A program made the translations under genes and the position numbers. Of a stretch of DNA of 64,000 bases, positions 1 to 7,981 are shown one piece after another. The notes beneath the pieces are model-generated. The model saw only the letters and a list, made by a program, of their open reading frames with translations. It ran no database searches and had not been told where the DNA came from. Each line of letters starts with the position of its first letter. The first letter of the stretch is position 1. The stretch comes from Hyphomicrobiales bacterium (lineage in GTDB: Bacteria; Pseudomonadota; Alphaproteobacteria; Rhizobiales; Rhizobiaceae). The DNA lies in contig UCIT01000012.1 in assembly GCA_900472625.1 (NCBI GenBank), forward strand, positions 166,036-230,035, read 5' to 3'.

Positions 1-1
1 C

Positions 2-68
2 CGAACGGGGCGCTGGAAAGCGCCATATTACTTTTACTCTATCGCGGTGTTTTCCAGCGCCCCGTCCG
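2..68. repeat. Inverted repeat, 18-bp arms
   Basis: The arm at 2-19 (CGAACGGGGCGCTGGAAA) is repeated inverted at 51-68 with one mismatch, separated by about 31 AT-richer bases. No U-tract follows, so a simple intrinsic terminator is unlikely. It may be an intergenic repeat or an RNA processing or stability hairpin for a gene lying left of the window. Confidence 0.6.
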
Positions 69-139
69 AGTGCAGTGCATGGTGGAGACACGGGCTGAAA
101 GGTCGCGTGGGGTTTTGGCGTGTCTGCCGGAAAGGTTCT

Positions 140-309
140 GCCGTGTGATACCCCCCTCTGCCCTGCCGGGCATCTCCCCCTCAGGTGGGGAGATCGGCTT
201 GGCGCCGCCGCTCGTTCCAAGCTCAACGTTCTGCGAAGCGCAGGCCACTTGCCGATCTCCCTCCTTGTGGGGGAGATGCCCGGCAGGGCAGAGGGGGGTG
301 CCGCACGGC
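140..309. repeat. Rhizobial-type palindromic intergenic repeat (two 59-bp arms)
   Basis: The 59-bp arm at 140-198 is repeated in inverted orientation at 251-309 with roughly 52 of 59 positions identical, around a 52-bp spacer. Each arm carries its own smaller hairpin (CATCTCCCC facing GGGGAGATC). Elements built from a CCCTCTGCCCTGCCGGGCAT-like core are common between genes in rhizobia (RIME/REP-like elements); the exact family name is uncertain. The stretch 1-498 otherwise holds no convincing gene. A long frame open through it is an upstream extension of mnmA without a start signal. Confidence 0.7.
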
Positions 310-498
310 ACAACGCCAACCGCAACACCCACACCAACCCACCGCCCCGAATCACCGCCTCTTGCGCCCGCAGCCAATCCTTTCTATATCCACGGCCATG
401 AAACAGCCTGCGGCCGATCCCGTCGGCCACGATGCAAATCCGCCGGAATTCTGTATGATGGGGCGGAGGGTCACACGCTTTGGAACGGGCAGCACTCC

Positions 499-1698
499 GT
501 GAACACACTGGATTTTGACAAGAGGCCTGAAGATACACGCGTCGTCGTCGCCATGTCGGGCGGCGTCGACAGTTCCGTCGTGGCCGGGATTCTGAAGCGC
601 CAGGGCTATGACGTGCTCGGCATCACCCTGCAGCTCTACGATCACGGCGCCGCCGTGCACCGGGCCGGCTCGTGCTGCGCCGGCCAGGATATCGACGACG
701 CGCGCCGCGTTTGCGAGACGCTCGGCATCCCTCATTACGTGCTGGACTACGAAAAGCGGTTCCGCGATACCGTCATCAATCCGTTCATGGAAAGCTACGT
801 GGCTGGCGAGACGCCGATCCCGTGCGTGTCGTGCAACCAGACCGTCAAGTTCGCCGACCTCCTGGAAACAGCCAAGGAACTCGGCGCCGATGCGCTGGCG
901 ACCGGCCACTATATCCGCTCGGGGGCCAACCCGGCACCCGGAAAGCCCGGTCGCCGCGCGCTCTACCGGCCGGCCGATGCCGATCGCGATCAGAGCTATT
1001 TCCTGTTCGCGACGACGCAGGAGCAGATCGACTATCTGCGCTTTCCGCTCGGCGGCCTGCCGAAGGCGGAGACCCGCAAGCTGGCCGAGGAGATGGGTCT
1101 GGTCGTCGCCAAGAAGGCCGACAGCCAGGACATCTGTTTCGTGCCGCAGGGCAAGTACACCGACATCATCAACAAGCTGAAGCCGAACGCGGCGCTGGCC
1201 GGCGAGATCGTCCATCTCGACGGTCGCGTGCTGGGGAGCCATGACGGCATCCTGCATTACACGATCGGTCAGCGCCGCGGCATCGGCGTCGCCACCGGCG
1301 AACCGCTCTATGTGGTGTTTCTCGACGCCCGCTCGCGCCGTGTCATCGTCGGCCCGAAGGAAGCGCTGGAGACGCACCGGGTCTATCTGCGCGACGTCAA
1401 CTGGCTGGGCGACGAGGATATCGAGCAGGCGGCGTCCGGCGAGGGCTTCGCCTGTTTCGCCAAGGTTCGCTCGACCCGCACGCCGACGCCGGCCGTGCTG
1501 CATGCGGACCAGACCGGGATCTATGTGGATCTCGCCGTCGGCGAGGCCGGGGTTGCGCCGGGTCAGGCCTGCGCGCTCTATTCGGCGCCAGGCGACAATG
1601 CCCGTGTCTATGGTGGTGGTTTCATCGAGCGCTCGGAACGTGAACCGGCAGCGGAAGCCTCGCTGAAGGCGCTGCTGACCAACGCCGTGGCGGCTTGA
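499..1698 (+). CDS. mnmA: tRNA-specific 2-thiouridylase MnmA
   Basis: MnmA adenylates and thiolates U34 of tRNA-Lys, -Glu and -Gln in the cytoplasm, taking sulfur from a persulfide relay. The PP-loop ATP motif SGGVDSS lies near residue 20. The two catalytic cysteines sit in IPCVSCNQ (about residue 112) and DSQDICFVP (about residue 214), and the C-terminal beta-barrel region is complete. The 399-residue product is of normal length. The GTG at 499 was chosen because rhizobial MnmA proteins begin with the same [13 protein letters not shown] segment; the longer frame upstream crosses a repeat element. This is a host housekeeping gene just outside the prophage. Confidence 0.95.
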   Translation: MNTLDFDKRPEDTRVVVAMSGGVDSSVVAGILKRQGYDVLGITLQLYDHGAAVHRAGSCCAGQDIDDARRVCETLGIPHYVLDYEKRFRDTVINPFMESYVAGETPIPCVSCNQTVKFADLLETAKELGADALATGHYIRSGANPAPGKPGRRALYRPADADRDQSYFLFATTQEQIDYLRFPLGGLPKAETRKLAEEMGLVVAKKADSQDICFVPQGKYTDIINKLKPNAALAGEIVHLDGRVLGSHDGILHYTIGQRRGIGVATGEPLYVVFLDARSRRVIVGPKEALETHRVYLRDVNWLGDEDIEQAASGEGFACFAKVRSTRTPTPAVLHADQTGIYVDLAVGEAGVAPGQACALYSAPGDNARVYGGGFIERSEREPAAEASLKALLTNAVAA

Positions 1699-1740
1699 AC
1701 AGGCTTCGGTTTTTTAGCCTGGAGTTTTTCGAAGTTGCGC

Positions 1741-1770
1741 TTGACACTGAAGGGAAGGCGGTTTTATAAG
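1741..1770 (+). promoter_or_regulatory. Sigma-70-type promoter of the tRNA gene
   Basis: A consensus -35 TTGACA (1741-1746) is followed after 17-18 bp by TTATAA/TATAAG (1764-1770). The tRNA begins about 58 bp downstream. A weak CAGGCT/AGCCTG hairpin with a short T-run precedes it (about 1700-1735) and could end mnmA transcription. Confidence 0.7.
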
Positions 1771-1827
1771 CCGCACATCCAAACGGACCCGGTTGCTCGG
1801 ATATCCAAGCAATCACAAGGTCTTCGT

Positions 1828-1904
1828 GGCGGGGTAGCTCAGCTGGTTAGAGCAGCGGAATCATAATCCGCGTGTCGGGGGTTCAAGTCCCTCTCCCGCT
1901 ACCA
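1828..1904 (+). tRNA. tRNA with CAT anticodon (elongator tRNA-Met likely)
   Basis: A 77-nt cloverleaf folds with acceptor GGCGGGG/TCCCGCT (a G1-U72 pair), D stem GCTC/GAGC, anticodon stem GCGGA/TCCGC with loop ATCATAA, T arm GGGGG-TTCAAGT-CCCTC, discriminator A and an encoded CCA. The anticodon CAT fits elongator Met. A lysidine-modified tRNA-Ile2 cannot be excluded from sequence alone. The 3' half is the prophage integration site. Confidence 0.93.
1861..1904. other. Left attachment site (attL) within the tRNA 3' half
   Basis: The integrase reading frame on the minus strand ends at 1861-1863, inside the anticodon loop, so phage coding capacity and host tRNA share this segment. Site-specific integration into a tRNA 3' end regenerates the tRNA from phage DNA. 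The crossover core therefore most likely lies between the anticodon loop and the CCA end. The matching attR is not in the window. Confidence 0.65.
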
Positions 1905-3498
1905 AGCTTTTAGCCATTTTCCGGCGTTCGGGTGGCAAATCGATAGTTTCGCCGAGCAAAGCAGACAATTTCCCTTTAATTTCAAGTTCGATTGCCTCAT
2001 GCGGAGGTGACGGATGAACGATCACGGCGTCGACCAGTTCGCGGAACGAATTCATCAGGTCGGATTGCGGATCGTTGCGGGCGTCGCCGAGGTTTTGAGC
2101 GAGTTCGCCGACGACCTTCAAGTATTTGCCGACGGCTGCCGGGTGGATTTCGGTCGCGGTCAGCGGCGGGGCTTCCGATAGTTCCGCTTCCAGCCTAGCG
2201 ACCTCGGCGTCGAGAGCCGGCCGGCGATCAGCCAACTGCTCGACCGAGAACAGCCCCTTCATATAAGCGTCGAGCAGCCGTTCGATTTCGCCCTTGCGCT
2301 TTGCGAGTTCGTTCTCGATCCGCGATCGGCTGTTCGCCGCCTCAATCGCCAGGCGGCGGCGCTCGGCGAAATATTCTTTGACGAAGACGACGAGGGCCAT
2401 CGGGTTTGCCAGTTGCTGGCGAAGGCCGTCAATGACGCCCTCCTCGACGACCGCGAGCGGATACTTGCGGCGATGGTCACACGTCCCGCTGTTCTGCGAT
2501 CGGGCGCACCTGATGCGAGCATGCCCGTTCGTCTGGCCGTCGAGCGTCATCCCGCCGCCGCACTTGCCGCAGCGAAGCAGACCGGACAGCATCCGGGGAC
2601 GACGAGGCGTGTATCCGGTCCGGGCCTTCCTGCCTTCGAGCTTGGCCTGAACTACCTCGAAGACATCGGCGTCAACGATCCGCAGTTCGGGAACGTCTGA
2701 CCGCTGCCATTCCGTCTCGGGGTTCATGCGGCTGATCCGCTTTCCCGTATCGGGATCGCGGACCATGCGGACCCTGTTCCATATCAGCACGCCGTTGTAG
2801 ATCGAATTCCGCAGGATGCCGTTCGTCCGGGTAGCCGAGCCGTTGATCGTCGAGGCATTCCAGACCGCCCCGCGGGGAGGGGCTATCTCTTCCCGGTTCA
2901 GCGCATGGGCGATTTCGCGGGGAGACTTCCCGCCGGCGAAGTCTGCGAAGACGCGACGGACGACATCAGCTTCCGCGTCGTTGATGACCAGTTCGCCCGG
3001 CTTCCCCAAGACGGGGCTATAGCCGTATGCCTTGCCGCCTGCAGACAGGCCATCCTTGACGCGGCCGGCGAGCCCGCGCCGGACCTTGTTGGCGAGGTCG
3101 GACAGATAGAGCGAACTGACGAGGCCCCGAATACCGATCTGAACTGCATCGGCCCGGCCGTCGTGGACGGCCACGATGTCGACGCCGAGGAACTGCATGC
3201 GCTTGTAGATGGCGGCGAGGTCTTCCTGATCGCGCGACAGGCGGTCGAGCGCTTCAACGATCACGACATCGAAGTTCTTCGCTCTGGCCTTTTCTAGGAG
3301 AGAGAGGACGCCATCGCGGCCGAAGAGTGAAGAACCGGAGCGCGCGCGGTCGAAGAACGTCTCGGTTACGCGGAAACCGTTCTTCTCGGCGAAGGTCTTG
3401 CAGAGAAGAACTTGATCCTCGATCGACCTATCTTGCTGCAGATCGCTTGAATACCGCGCGTAAACGGCTGCTCTTTTCGGCGGGCTGGTATTGGTCAT
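1861..3498 (-). CDS. Large serine recombinase (phage integrase)
   Basis: Catalyses integration and excision through a serine-DNA intermediate. The N-terminal resolvase domain carries YARYSSD (catalytic Ser about residue 17) and EALDRLSRDQ. It is followed by a recombinase domain, a zinc ribbon (LLRCGKCGGGM and later Cys residues), a coiled-coil stretch and a C-terminal tail, 545 residues in all. The ATG at 3498 was chosen because GGAAAAG lies 8-9 bases upstream; an earlier ATG at 3579 lacks this. The last 13 residues (VAGEGLEPPTRGL) are translated from the antisense strand of the tRNA, and the stop codon is part of the anticodon loop. Confidence 0.95.
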   Translation of the reverse strand: MTNTSPPKRAAVYARYSSDLQQDRSIEDQVLLCKTFAEKNGFRVTETFFDRARSGSSLFGRDGVLSLLEKARAKNFDVVIVEALDRLSRDQEDLAAIYKRMQFLGVDIVAVHDGRADAVQIGIRGLVSSLYLSDLANKVRRGLAGRVKDGLSAGGKAYGYSPVLGKPGELVINDAEADVVRRVFADFAGGKSPREIAHALNREEIAPPRGAVWNASTINGSATRTNGILRNSIYNGVLIWNRVRMVRDPDTGKRISRMNPETEWQRSDVPELRIVDADVFEVVQAKLEGRKARTGYTPRRPRMLSGLLRCGKCGGGMTLDGQTNGHARIRCARSQNSGTCDHRRKYPLAVVEEGVIDGLRQQLANPMALVVFVKEYFAERRRLAIEAANSRSRIENELAKRKGEIERLLDAYMKGLFSVEQLADRRPALDAEVARLEAELSEAPPLTATEIHPAAVGKYLKVVGELAQNLGDARNDPQSDLMNSFRELVDAVIVHPSPPHEAIELEIKGKLSALLGETIDLPPERRKMAKSLVAGEGLEPPTRGL

Positions 3499-3613
3499 CG
3501 AAATCTTTTCCTGCATTTGCATCATCATGGTCCTGCCTGGCGGCTGCTCGGGCGAGCGCCCGGACGAAGTTTTCGACATCAGGGTCTAATTCTTCGATCG
3601 GTATTTTCTTCAT
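3428..3613 (-). CDS. Small acidic-then-basic protein overlapping integrase start
   Basis: A 61-residue protein starting MKKIPIEELDPDVENF, preceded by AGGAAC at a good distance from the ATG. It overlaps the integrase start by 71 bp in another frame, so the two are probably translationally coupled. I recognise no domain. Position and size would suit an integrase partner or recombination directionality factor, but that is inference. Confidence 0.65.
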   Translation of the reverse strand: MKKIPIEELDPDVENFVRALARAAARQDHDDANAGKDFDDQYQPAEKSSRLRAVFKRSAAR

Positions 3614-3666
3614 TGCGGATGTTCCTAGCCCTGGCAAGCTCATCAAAAGACGAACCGCGGTCGTGG

Positions 3667-3891
3667 TTAAGGGGCCTCGTTGCACTTCGGGCAGGGCAAT
3701 CCCCGCTTGATTTCGCTGACTGTCATGTCGAATGACCATCCGTCATCGTGTCCGCATCGCCAGCAGCGGAAGTGAGCGCCCTGCGCGGTCCGCCACCCCG
3801 GCATCATGCCGGGGGCCTGACCGTGGTCGATTGCGCGCATGCGGACGACGGGCGGCTTGCGCGGGACCGGTCCGAAGAGGTCAATCGCCAC
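3667..3891 (-). CDS. Small Zn-ribbon protein
   Basis: A 74-residue product with two Cys pairs, CWRCG near residue 43 and CPKC near residue 68, fitting a small zinc ribbon. The start is GTG at 3891, with CAGGAGG seven bases upstream. The gene overlaps its upstream neighbour by 11 bp and is part of the leftward early operon. Function unknown. Confidence 0.7.
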   Translation of the reverse strand: MAIDLFGPVPRKPPVVRMRAIDHGQAPGMMPGWRTAQGAHFRCWRCGHDDGWSFDMTVSEIKRGLPCPKCNEAP

Positions 3892-4111
3892 CTTTGTCCC
3901 TCCTGTCGATCATCCGGTTGAGCCGCGCGAAGACGGGCGCCAGGCGCATATCCAGCGCCGCCCCGACAGAATGAAGCGCGGCGTTGATGTTCACCGATCG
4001 AGGGCGAATGACCGGCTCCCCGGTCCGACCGCACTCGCCGTCCATCGGACGCCGTCCGCAGTTGGTGCAAACTCCGTTATCGTCGGAGACGTATAGGCAG
4101 CGGATGGTCAT
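3881..4111 (-). CDS. Hypothetical protein with N-terminal Cys cluster
   Basis: A 76-residue protein with cysteines at CLYVSDDNGVCTNCG and a fourth in GECG, which could bind zinc, followed by a helical region. ATGA overlap with the upstream gene shows translational coupling. Not recognised beyond this. Confidence 0.7.
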   Translation of the reverse strand: MTIRCLYVSDDNGVCTNCGRRPMDGECGRTGEPVIRPRSVNINAALHSVGAALDMRLAPVFARLNRMIDRRDKGGD

Positions 4112-4875
4112 GTTGCCCTCGCGATCTGGTCAATATTCTGCAAGACGACGCGGAAGGTGTAGGCGACGACCCACGGGTTTGCGTCCCACGATTTCGGCCC
4201 GTCGACCCCGTTAATCATTTGCCAAAGGCTGTCGTATGCGCTGATCGCCGACCGCGCCGTTCGCGGGCGGCCGGACCCGTCGGCAGAGTATTGGCCGGGG
4301 ATGATGAAGCCGCCGTCGGTCGGGACGATCCCTTCCGCGACGGCGTCGGCCTCGCTGCAAGCCTGCAGGCGTTCGACCCTGACATCGTCGACGAGCAGCG
4401 TTATCCGTGACGCCCATCGCGGCTGATGCATGGCCGGCCGAAGCTTGCCAACCCATTCGGGACGGGTGTCGGGATATGCGAAGTCAGGCTCCCATCGTCC
4501 GCTTTGCTGGTTGGCGATCGATCCGCCGGCTTCGCAGAATACGGTCATTGTCTTTACCGGAAGATCGCGAGGGGGCGTGTCCTCCCATTTCTGCGAGACC
4601 CGCCAAGCCTCGCGGACATAGACGCGATCGCCGATCCCGATGCGCGGGGAGTAATGCGGCGTGACGAAGTTCTTCCTGGCCGGGATCGAAACGAACGACC
4701 CCCATCGATCTTTCATCTCATAGACCGAGCGACCCCGCTGGTCGGTGGCGACCTTCACGAAATCCATAATCTTTGACGTGTCCTCGATGCCCGTAAGGCG
4801 TCGGGTCTGCGTCTTCTGTCCGGCAATGAGCGCCCGGATCATAGGCGCGCTGAAAAGCATAGGATGATCAGCCAT
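4108..4875 (-). CDS. ASCH-like phage protein
   Basis: A 255-residue protein that opens with the pattern MLFSAPMIRALIAGQKTQTR, followed by a GDRVYVREAW segment and a final catalytic-looking WDANPWV. This arrangement is typical of phage proteins annotated as ASCH/EVE-like (PUA-related fold, nucleic-acid or modified-base binding). The role in this phage is unknown. The gene overlaps both neighbours by a few bases within the early operon. Confidence 0.75.
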   Translation of the reverse strand: MADHPMLFSAPMIRALIAGQKTQTRRLTGIEDTSKIMDFVKVATDQRGRSVYEMKDRWGSFVSIPARKNFVTPHYSPRIGIGDRVYVREAWRVSQKWEDTPPRDLPVKTMTVFCEAGGSIANQQSGRWEPDFAYPDTRPEWVGKLRPAMHQPRWASRITLLVDDVRVERLQACSEADAVAEGIVPTDGGFIIPGQYSADGSGRPRTARSAISAYDSLWQMINGVDGPKSWDANPWVVAYTFRVVLQNIDQIARAT

Positions 4876-5104
4876 TGCGGCGCTCCCTCATGGACTGGCG
4901 AAAGGTGTCGAACGCAGCTTCGTTGATCAGCCGTGTCGTGCCGTGGAAATCCGGCTTCCCCGCCTGGGCGCAGAACCGTCCGATGACGATGCCGATCGCG
5001 AGGAAGGCGGCGACGCTTTGCTTTTCGTGGCATGCATCTTCGATCGCGTCGGCGATCAAGGCCGCTTCCGCCATGGTCTTTTGATATTCTTTATCGTCGG
5101 TCAT
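4868..5104 (-). CDS. Hypothetical helical protein
   Basis: A 78-residue product from the ATG at 5104, which overlaps the upstream stop as ATGA. It is mainly helical (MAEAALIADAIEDA...). The in-frame extension to 5386 was rejected because it is the antisense or alternate frame of the next gene. No domain recognised. Confidence 0.65.
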   Translation of the reverse strand: MTDDKEYQKTMAEAALIADAIEDACHEKQSVAAFLAIGIVIGRFCAQAGKPDFHGTTRLINEAAFDTFRQSMRERRNG

Positions 5105-5403
5105 ATGCCTGCAGCCCTTTCGATGGCTTCGCGTTTGCATTTCTCCCAAGCCTGATCGAGCCGCCGCCAAATGGTGACGGCCGATATGCGCCGCGGCGAG
5201 CCGGGTGGGAGAAGCCAATACTCTTGATATTCTGGTCGGCGCCGGATGATGGCGCGTACCCTCTTCTTGGCGGTTCGCCATGCGGCTTTGCTCGACCGCG
5301 GGACTAGCGGCCAATGCTTCGCGCAAATCCATTCTTGATAATCTTCGTCGTTTCGGGTCGTCCGCCGGCAAAACGGGACACAGCATGATAGACGGTCAGG
5401 CAT
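5101..5403 (-). CDS. Small Cys/His-bearing hypothetical protein
   Basis: A 100-residue product. CCVPFC near residue 7 and CAKHW near residue 27 could form a Zn site; the rest is basic and helical (TAKKRVRAIIRRRPEY), suggesting nucleic-acid contact. Coupled by overlap to both neighbours. Confidence 0.7.
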   Translation of the reverse strand: MPDRLSCCVPFCRRTTRNDEDYQEWICAKHWPLVPRSSKAAWRTAKKRVRAIIRRRPEYQEYWLLPPGSPRRISAVTIWRRLDQAWEKCKREAIERAAGI

Positions 5404-5647
5404 TGCCTAAGACCTCGCTGTTCGTTGTCACGCCGGGCCATATGGACCGCGGACCCGTCGTGCAGATTGCATAGATGCATCCCTCGGTCTGGCAGCAAAG
5501 CCAAATGGTCCGTCCTGACCGGCTCCTCGACCAGTGAAGCCGCGTTCCGCAGTGCGGGCAGGTCGTCGATCCCTCGCCGCCGGGCTTGACCAAACCGGCG
5601 GCTTTGAAGACGGCTTCGGAGGCAACAGAGACAGGGTCCGCCGTCAT
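5396..5647 (-). CDS. Small Zn-ribbon protein
   Basis: An 83-residue protein with CPHC near residue 30 and CCQTEGC near residue 51, a compact zinc-ribbon pattern. The ATG at 5647 overlaps the upstream stop (ATGA), so this start is preferred over a longer frame. Function unknown. Confidence 0.7.
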   Translation of the reverse strand: MTADPVSVASEAVFKAAGLVKPGGEGSTTCPHCGTRLHWSRSRSGRTIWLCCQTEGCIYAICTTGPRSIWPGVTTNSEVLGNA

Positions 5648-6426
5648 CTCTTCCCCCTTGTCTTCGGCTGCGGGTCGAAGCCAAAATCGAAGACGGACCG
5701 CTCGATCGTGTCGGCTGCAGTTTTGATGCTGTCGACGAGGGACAAGAGGCCGGAATATGGGGCTTCGATCCTTGATCCGAGGACGACCTTCACCGCGCGT
5801 CCGACGGCTTCGGGCGAATGGTCGCCGTGCCAATGTTCAAGCTTGATGCCGCTGGCCTTCTCGAATGCCTCGATCTGGCGAGAGGCATCATTGACCTGCC
5901 CGGCACGGCGAACCGCCGCTTCCTGAACACGCTGCTCGAACAGTCCGTCTGACGCTGCAGTTCGCCGGCGAACCTCGGCGTCGATCCGCTCCTCGTCCGA
6001 CTTGTCGGCTCGCCGGAGCAAGGCGGCGAGGAATTGCCGCTCGATGGCCTTCGCGTCCGTGCGAGTGTCATCACGCCTGCGGTTAAATTTCGTGCCATCC
6101 CATTCCAGCCATCCCCAGGCGGGCGGGATTTCGTCGGCGTCGAGGACGACATTTTTCGCAGTGACGAGGGTCCAATAATCGCAATAGGCGGCGATCGTTT
6201 CCGCCTTCTCCGGCTGCGCGCGTTCCTTTTTCCAGTCCGACCGGCTGATCTTGATTTCGAAGCCGTGAAGGGTCAGCCCACGGGACGGCCAAAGCGACAT
6301 AGCGACGGCGTCCGCAAAGCGGGTGTGCCGCGCGCCCGTGGCGTCGCCGACCTCGAACATGATCGCCCATTCCGGGGCGGCGTAGCGGCGCCGCAGCGCC
6401 GCCTTAATATCTCCGGTCGCGCTCAT
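5644..6426 (-). CDS. PD-(D/E)XK nuclease-like protein (MmcB/VRR-like)
   Basis: A 260-residue protein. The N-terminal half has a conserved Asp (RFADAVAM, about residue 39) and HGFEIKISRSDWKKE (E57-I-K59), then WTLVTAK. This is the D...ExK layout of restriction-like nuclease folds, closest in feel to MmcB-type repair proteins. The C-terminal third is helical and unrelated to known domains. Whether it cuts DNA is inference. It sits in the early operon and is coupled to both neighbours by ATGA overlaps. Confidence 0.6.
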   Translation of the reverse strand: MSATGDIKAALRRRYAAPEWAIMFEVGDATGARHTRFADAVAMSLWPSRGLTLHGFEIKISRSDWKKERAQPEKAETIAAYCDYWTLVTAKNVVLDADEIPPAWGWLEWDGTKFNRRRDDTRTDAKAIERQFLAALLRRADKSDEERIDAEVRRRTAASDGLFEQRVQEAAVRRAGQVNDASRQIEAFEKASGIKLEHWHGDHSPEAVGRAVKVVLGSRIEAPYSGLLSLVDSIKTAADTIERSVFDFGFDPQPKTRGKR

Positions 6427-6710
6427 GTGTGGACCTCTTTCAGCCGGCCGATGCGGATTTCACGGAATTCGATTGAGCACTTCTTGGGGTCGGACGTTTC
6501 GCCGTACCAAACGAGCAAGTTGATCCGGCCTTCCTGACGTCGCCAGCACTTGCCGGGGTAGACGCCGCTCGGGTGCGAGGCCGAATATTCGTTGAGGCCT
6601 TGGAACTGGCTGCGGCTCAAAAGGACGTGCTTGCCGTCCATTGGGGCCGAACGGATGTCGTCCGGCTGCCGCCAGTATTTGCCCATGGGATCAGTCAGGG
6701 CGGGGATCAT
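6423..6710 (-). CDS. DUF551-like small protein
   Basis: A 95-residue product with the pattern WRQPDDIRSAPMDGKHVLL near the start and an aromatic-rich C-terminal half (INLLVWYGE), as seen in phage DUF551-like proteins of unknown function. The start at 6710 overlaps the preceding stop. Confidence 0.6.
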   Translation of the reverse strand: MIPALTDPMGKYWRQPDDIRSAPMDGKHVLLSRSQFQGLNEYSASHPSGVYPGKCWRRQEGRINLLVWYGETSDPKKCSIEFREIRIGRLKEVHT

Positions 6711-6940
6711 TTGCAGCCCCTTCCGATCTTCGCGAAGACGCGATCGATGTTCGTCGCGTTGTCGGGCAGGTGACTTTCGTCCCGGGGCCGCAGGCTATAA
6801 GTCCCAAGGGGGACCGGCCGGCATTGAAGCCCGCCCCCCTCTTTGACACTCCAATGCCCGAAATGATCCTCGGCGAACCGTCGGCCCGTCCAACCGATCA
6901 GCCGGTTCAGAATGCGGTAACGCAGCGGAAGTTTTGCCAT
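6707..6940 (-). CDS. Hypothetical protein
   Basis: A 77-residue basic protein starting MAKLPLRYRILNRLIGW. No recognisable motif. It is part of the overlapping early operon: ATGA overlap with the next gene and a 3-bp gap from the previous one. Confidence 0.6.
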   Translation of the reverse strand: MAKLPLRYRILNRLIGWTGRRFAEDHFGHWSVKEGGGLQCRPVPLGTYSLRPRDESHLPDNATNIDRVFAKIGRGCK

Positions 6941-6943
6941 CGT

Positions 6944-7180
6944 TCAGCCCCTCGTAATTTTGTCGGGAGACGGCTGATGTGTCGCGGCCGGGCGCTGCGT
7001 CGCCTTGGGGATGCGGTAGCGTCCCCCGCCGCGAAACATCACTTCTTGCGATCCGTCGCGATGCTCGACCGATATCGACTTCGCATCGACAAACGATACG
7101 CGGGCGGGGTTCCAGATCGTGCCGTCATGCGTCGTGAAGGCGACCTCGACGGCGTCGCCGACTTTCAGTTCTTCGGTCAT
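6944..7180 (-). CDS. Small beta-rich protein (SH3/KOW-like)
   Basis: A 78-residue product whose first 60 residues (VGDAVEVAF...VSFVDAKSISVEH...VMFRGGG) look like a small SH3-type barrel. The tail is disordered and basic. ATGA overlap with the upstream gene. Confidence 0.6.
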   Translation of the reverse strand: MTEELKVGDAVEVAFTTHDGTIWNPARVSFVDAKSISVEHRDGSQEVMFRGGGRYRIPKATQRPAATHQPSPDKITRG

Positions 7181-7611
7181 GCTCGGCCCTCGACTTGGAG
7201 GTCTTTCAGGCGGATTTCGGCGAGCCTCGCCTTCGCGCCGGCGAACACTTGGTCAAGAACGAGTTCGTCGCCGCCTAGGCGGATGCAGGCGAGCGCCACG
7301 CCCACGAGGACGCTCTCGGTCAGAACCATCATCTGCGTCGTCGTGCCGCCTGACATGGCGATCGGCGCGACGATGGAACGGACAATCTTTCCGACCTCGG
7401 CGTTGTGGACCTCGGCGGCCGTGGCGTAGCCGCGCGGCGCGTTGGGGAAGGACGGCGCCGGACGGGCGACGACCTTTGAGACTGCTGACGCGATCTGCTC
7501 GGCCGAGCAATGGGGGAAGGTTTCGACGGCGATTTCCGTCAAGGTGTCCTCGTCGGCATCCGCTGGCGCCGCAGCGCGCAGGACAGCGACCATATGATCA
7601 AGCGTTGTCAT
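7177..7611 (-). CDS. Hypothetical helical protein
   Basis: A 144-residue protein from the ATG at 7611, which has GAGGA seven bases upstream; an ATG four codons earlier does not. Helical throughout, with a moderately hydrophobic middle (MMVLTESVLVGVALACIRL) that could be a buried helix rather than a membrane segment. Overlaps the HNH gene by 14 bp. Function unknown. Confidence 0.65.
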   Translation of the reverse strand: MTTLDHMVAVLRAAAPADADEDTLTEIAVETFPHCSAEQIASAVSKVVARPAPSFPNAPRGYATAAEVHNAEVGKIVRSIVAPIAMSGGTTTQMMVLTESVLVGVALACIRLGGDELVLDQVFAGAKARLAEIRLKDLQVEGRA

Positions 7612-7981
7612 GACGTTCCTCAAAGATACCGATGGGCGGTTGATTGCGAATTTCAGACCTCGTCGCCCATCGGACGTTGTCTTCGCGGTTCAGGAGGGTG
7701 TTGCCGTTCCGATGCAAAACATCGGCGCCGGCGAAGGGGGCGGGACCATGAAAGGCCTCGCAAACCAAGCGGTGGACCTTGTGCGTCCGGCCTCGGAAGC
7801 GGGTGACATACCGCGGCCGACTGACGCCCCGCGCGATCGTTCCGTGCCAAGCATGACCGCCGATCACCTTGAACCCGCCGTAAGGCATTTCCTTATGGTA
7901 GGGCTTCACCCGGATGCGGCCGAAACTACTGACCTCAAGACCGGGGACCGACGGGCTGTCTTTCCAGCGCTCGATTTCCAT
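7598..7981 (-). CDS. HNH endonuclease with NUMOD4-like motif
   Basis: A 127-residue protein. The N-terminus (WKDSPSVPGLEVSSFGRIR) matches the NUMOD4 DNA-binding motif of homing endonucleases. VHRLVCEAFHG ... VLHRNGNTLLNREDNVRWAT matches the HNH_3 catalytic core. It shares one base with the ssb stop (TGATG), so it is fully built into the operon. It may be a free-standing homing endonuclease or a domesticated nicking enzyme. Confidence 0.85.
   Translation of the reverse strand: MEIERWKDSPSVPGLEVSSFGRIRVKPYHKEMPYGGFKVIGGHAWHGTIARGVSRPRYVTRFRGRTHKVHRLVCEAFHGPAPFAGADVLHRNGNTLLNREDNVRWATRSEIRNQPPIGIFEERHDNA

Noticed and set aside
352..1503. Long open frame on the minus strand opposite mnmA (383 codons)
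   Set aside because: It is the antisense shadow of a clearly real gene in GC-rich DNA; the product shows no protein-like pattern.
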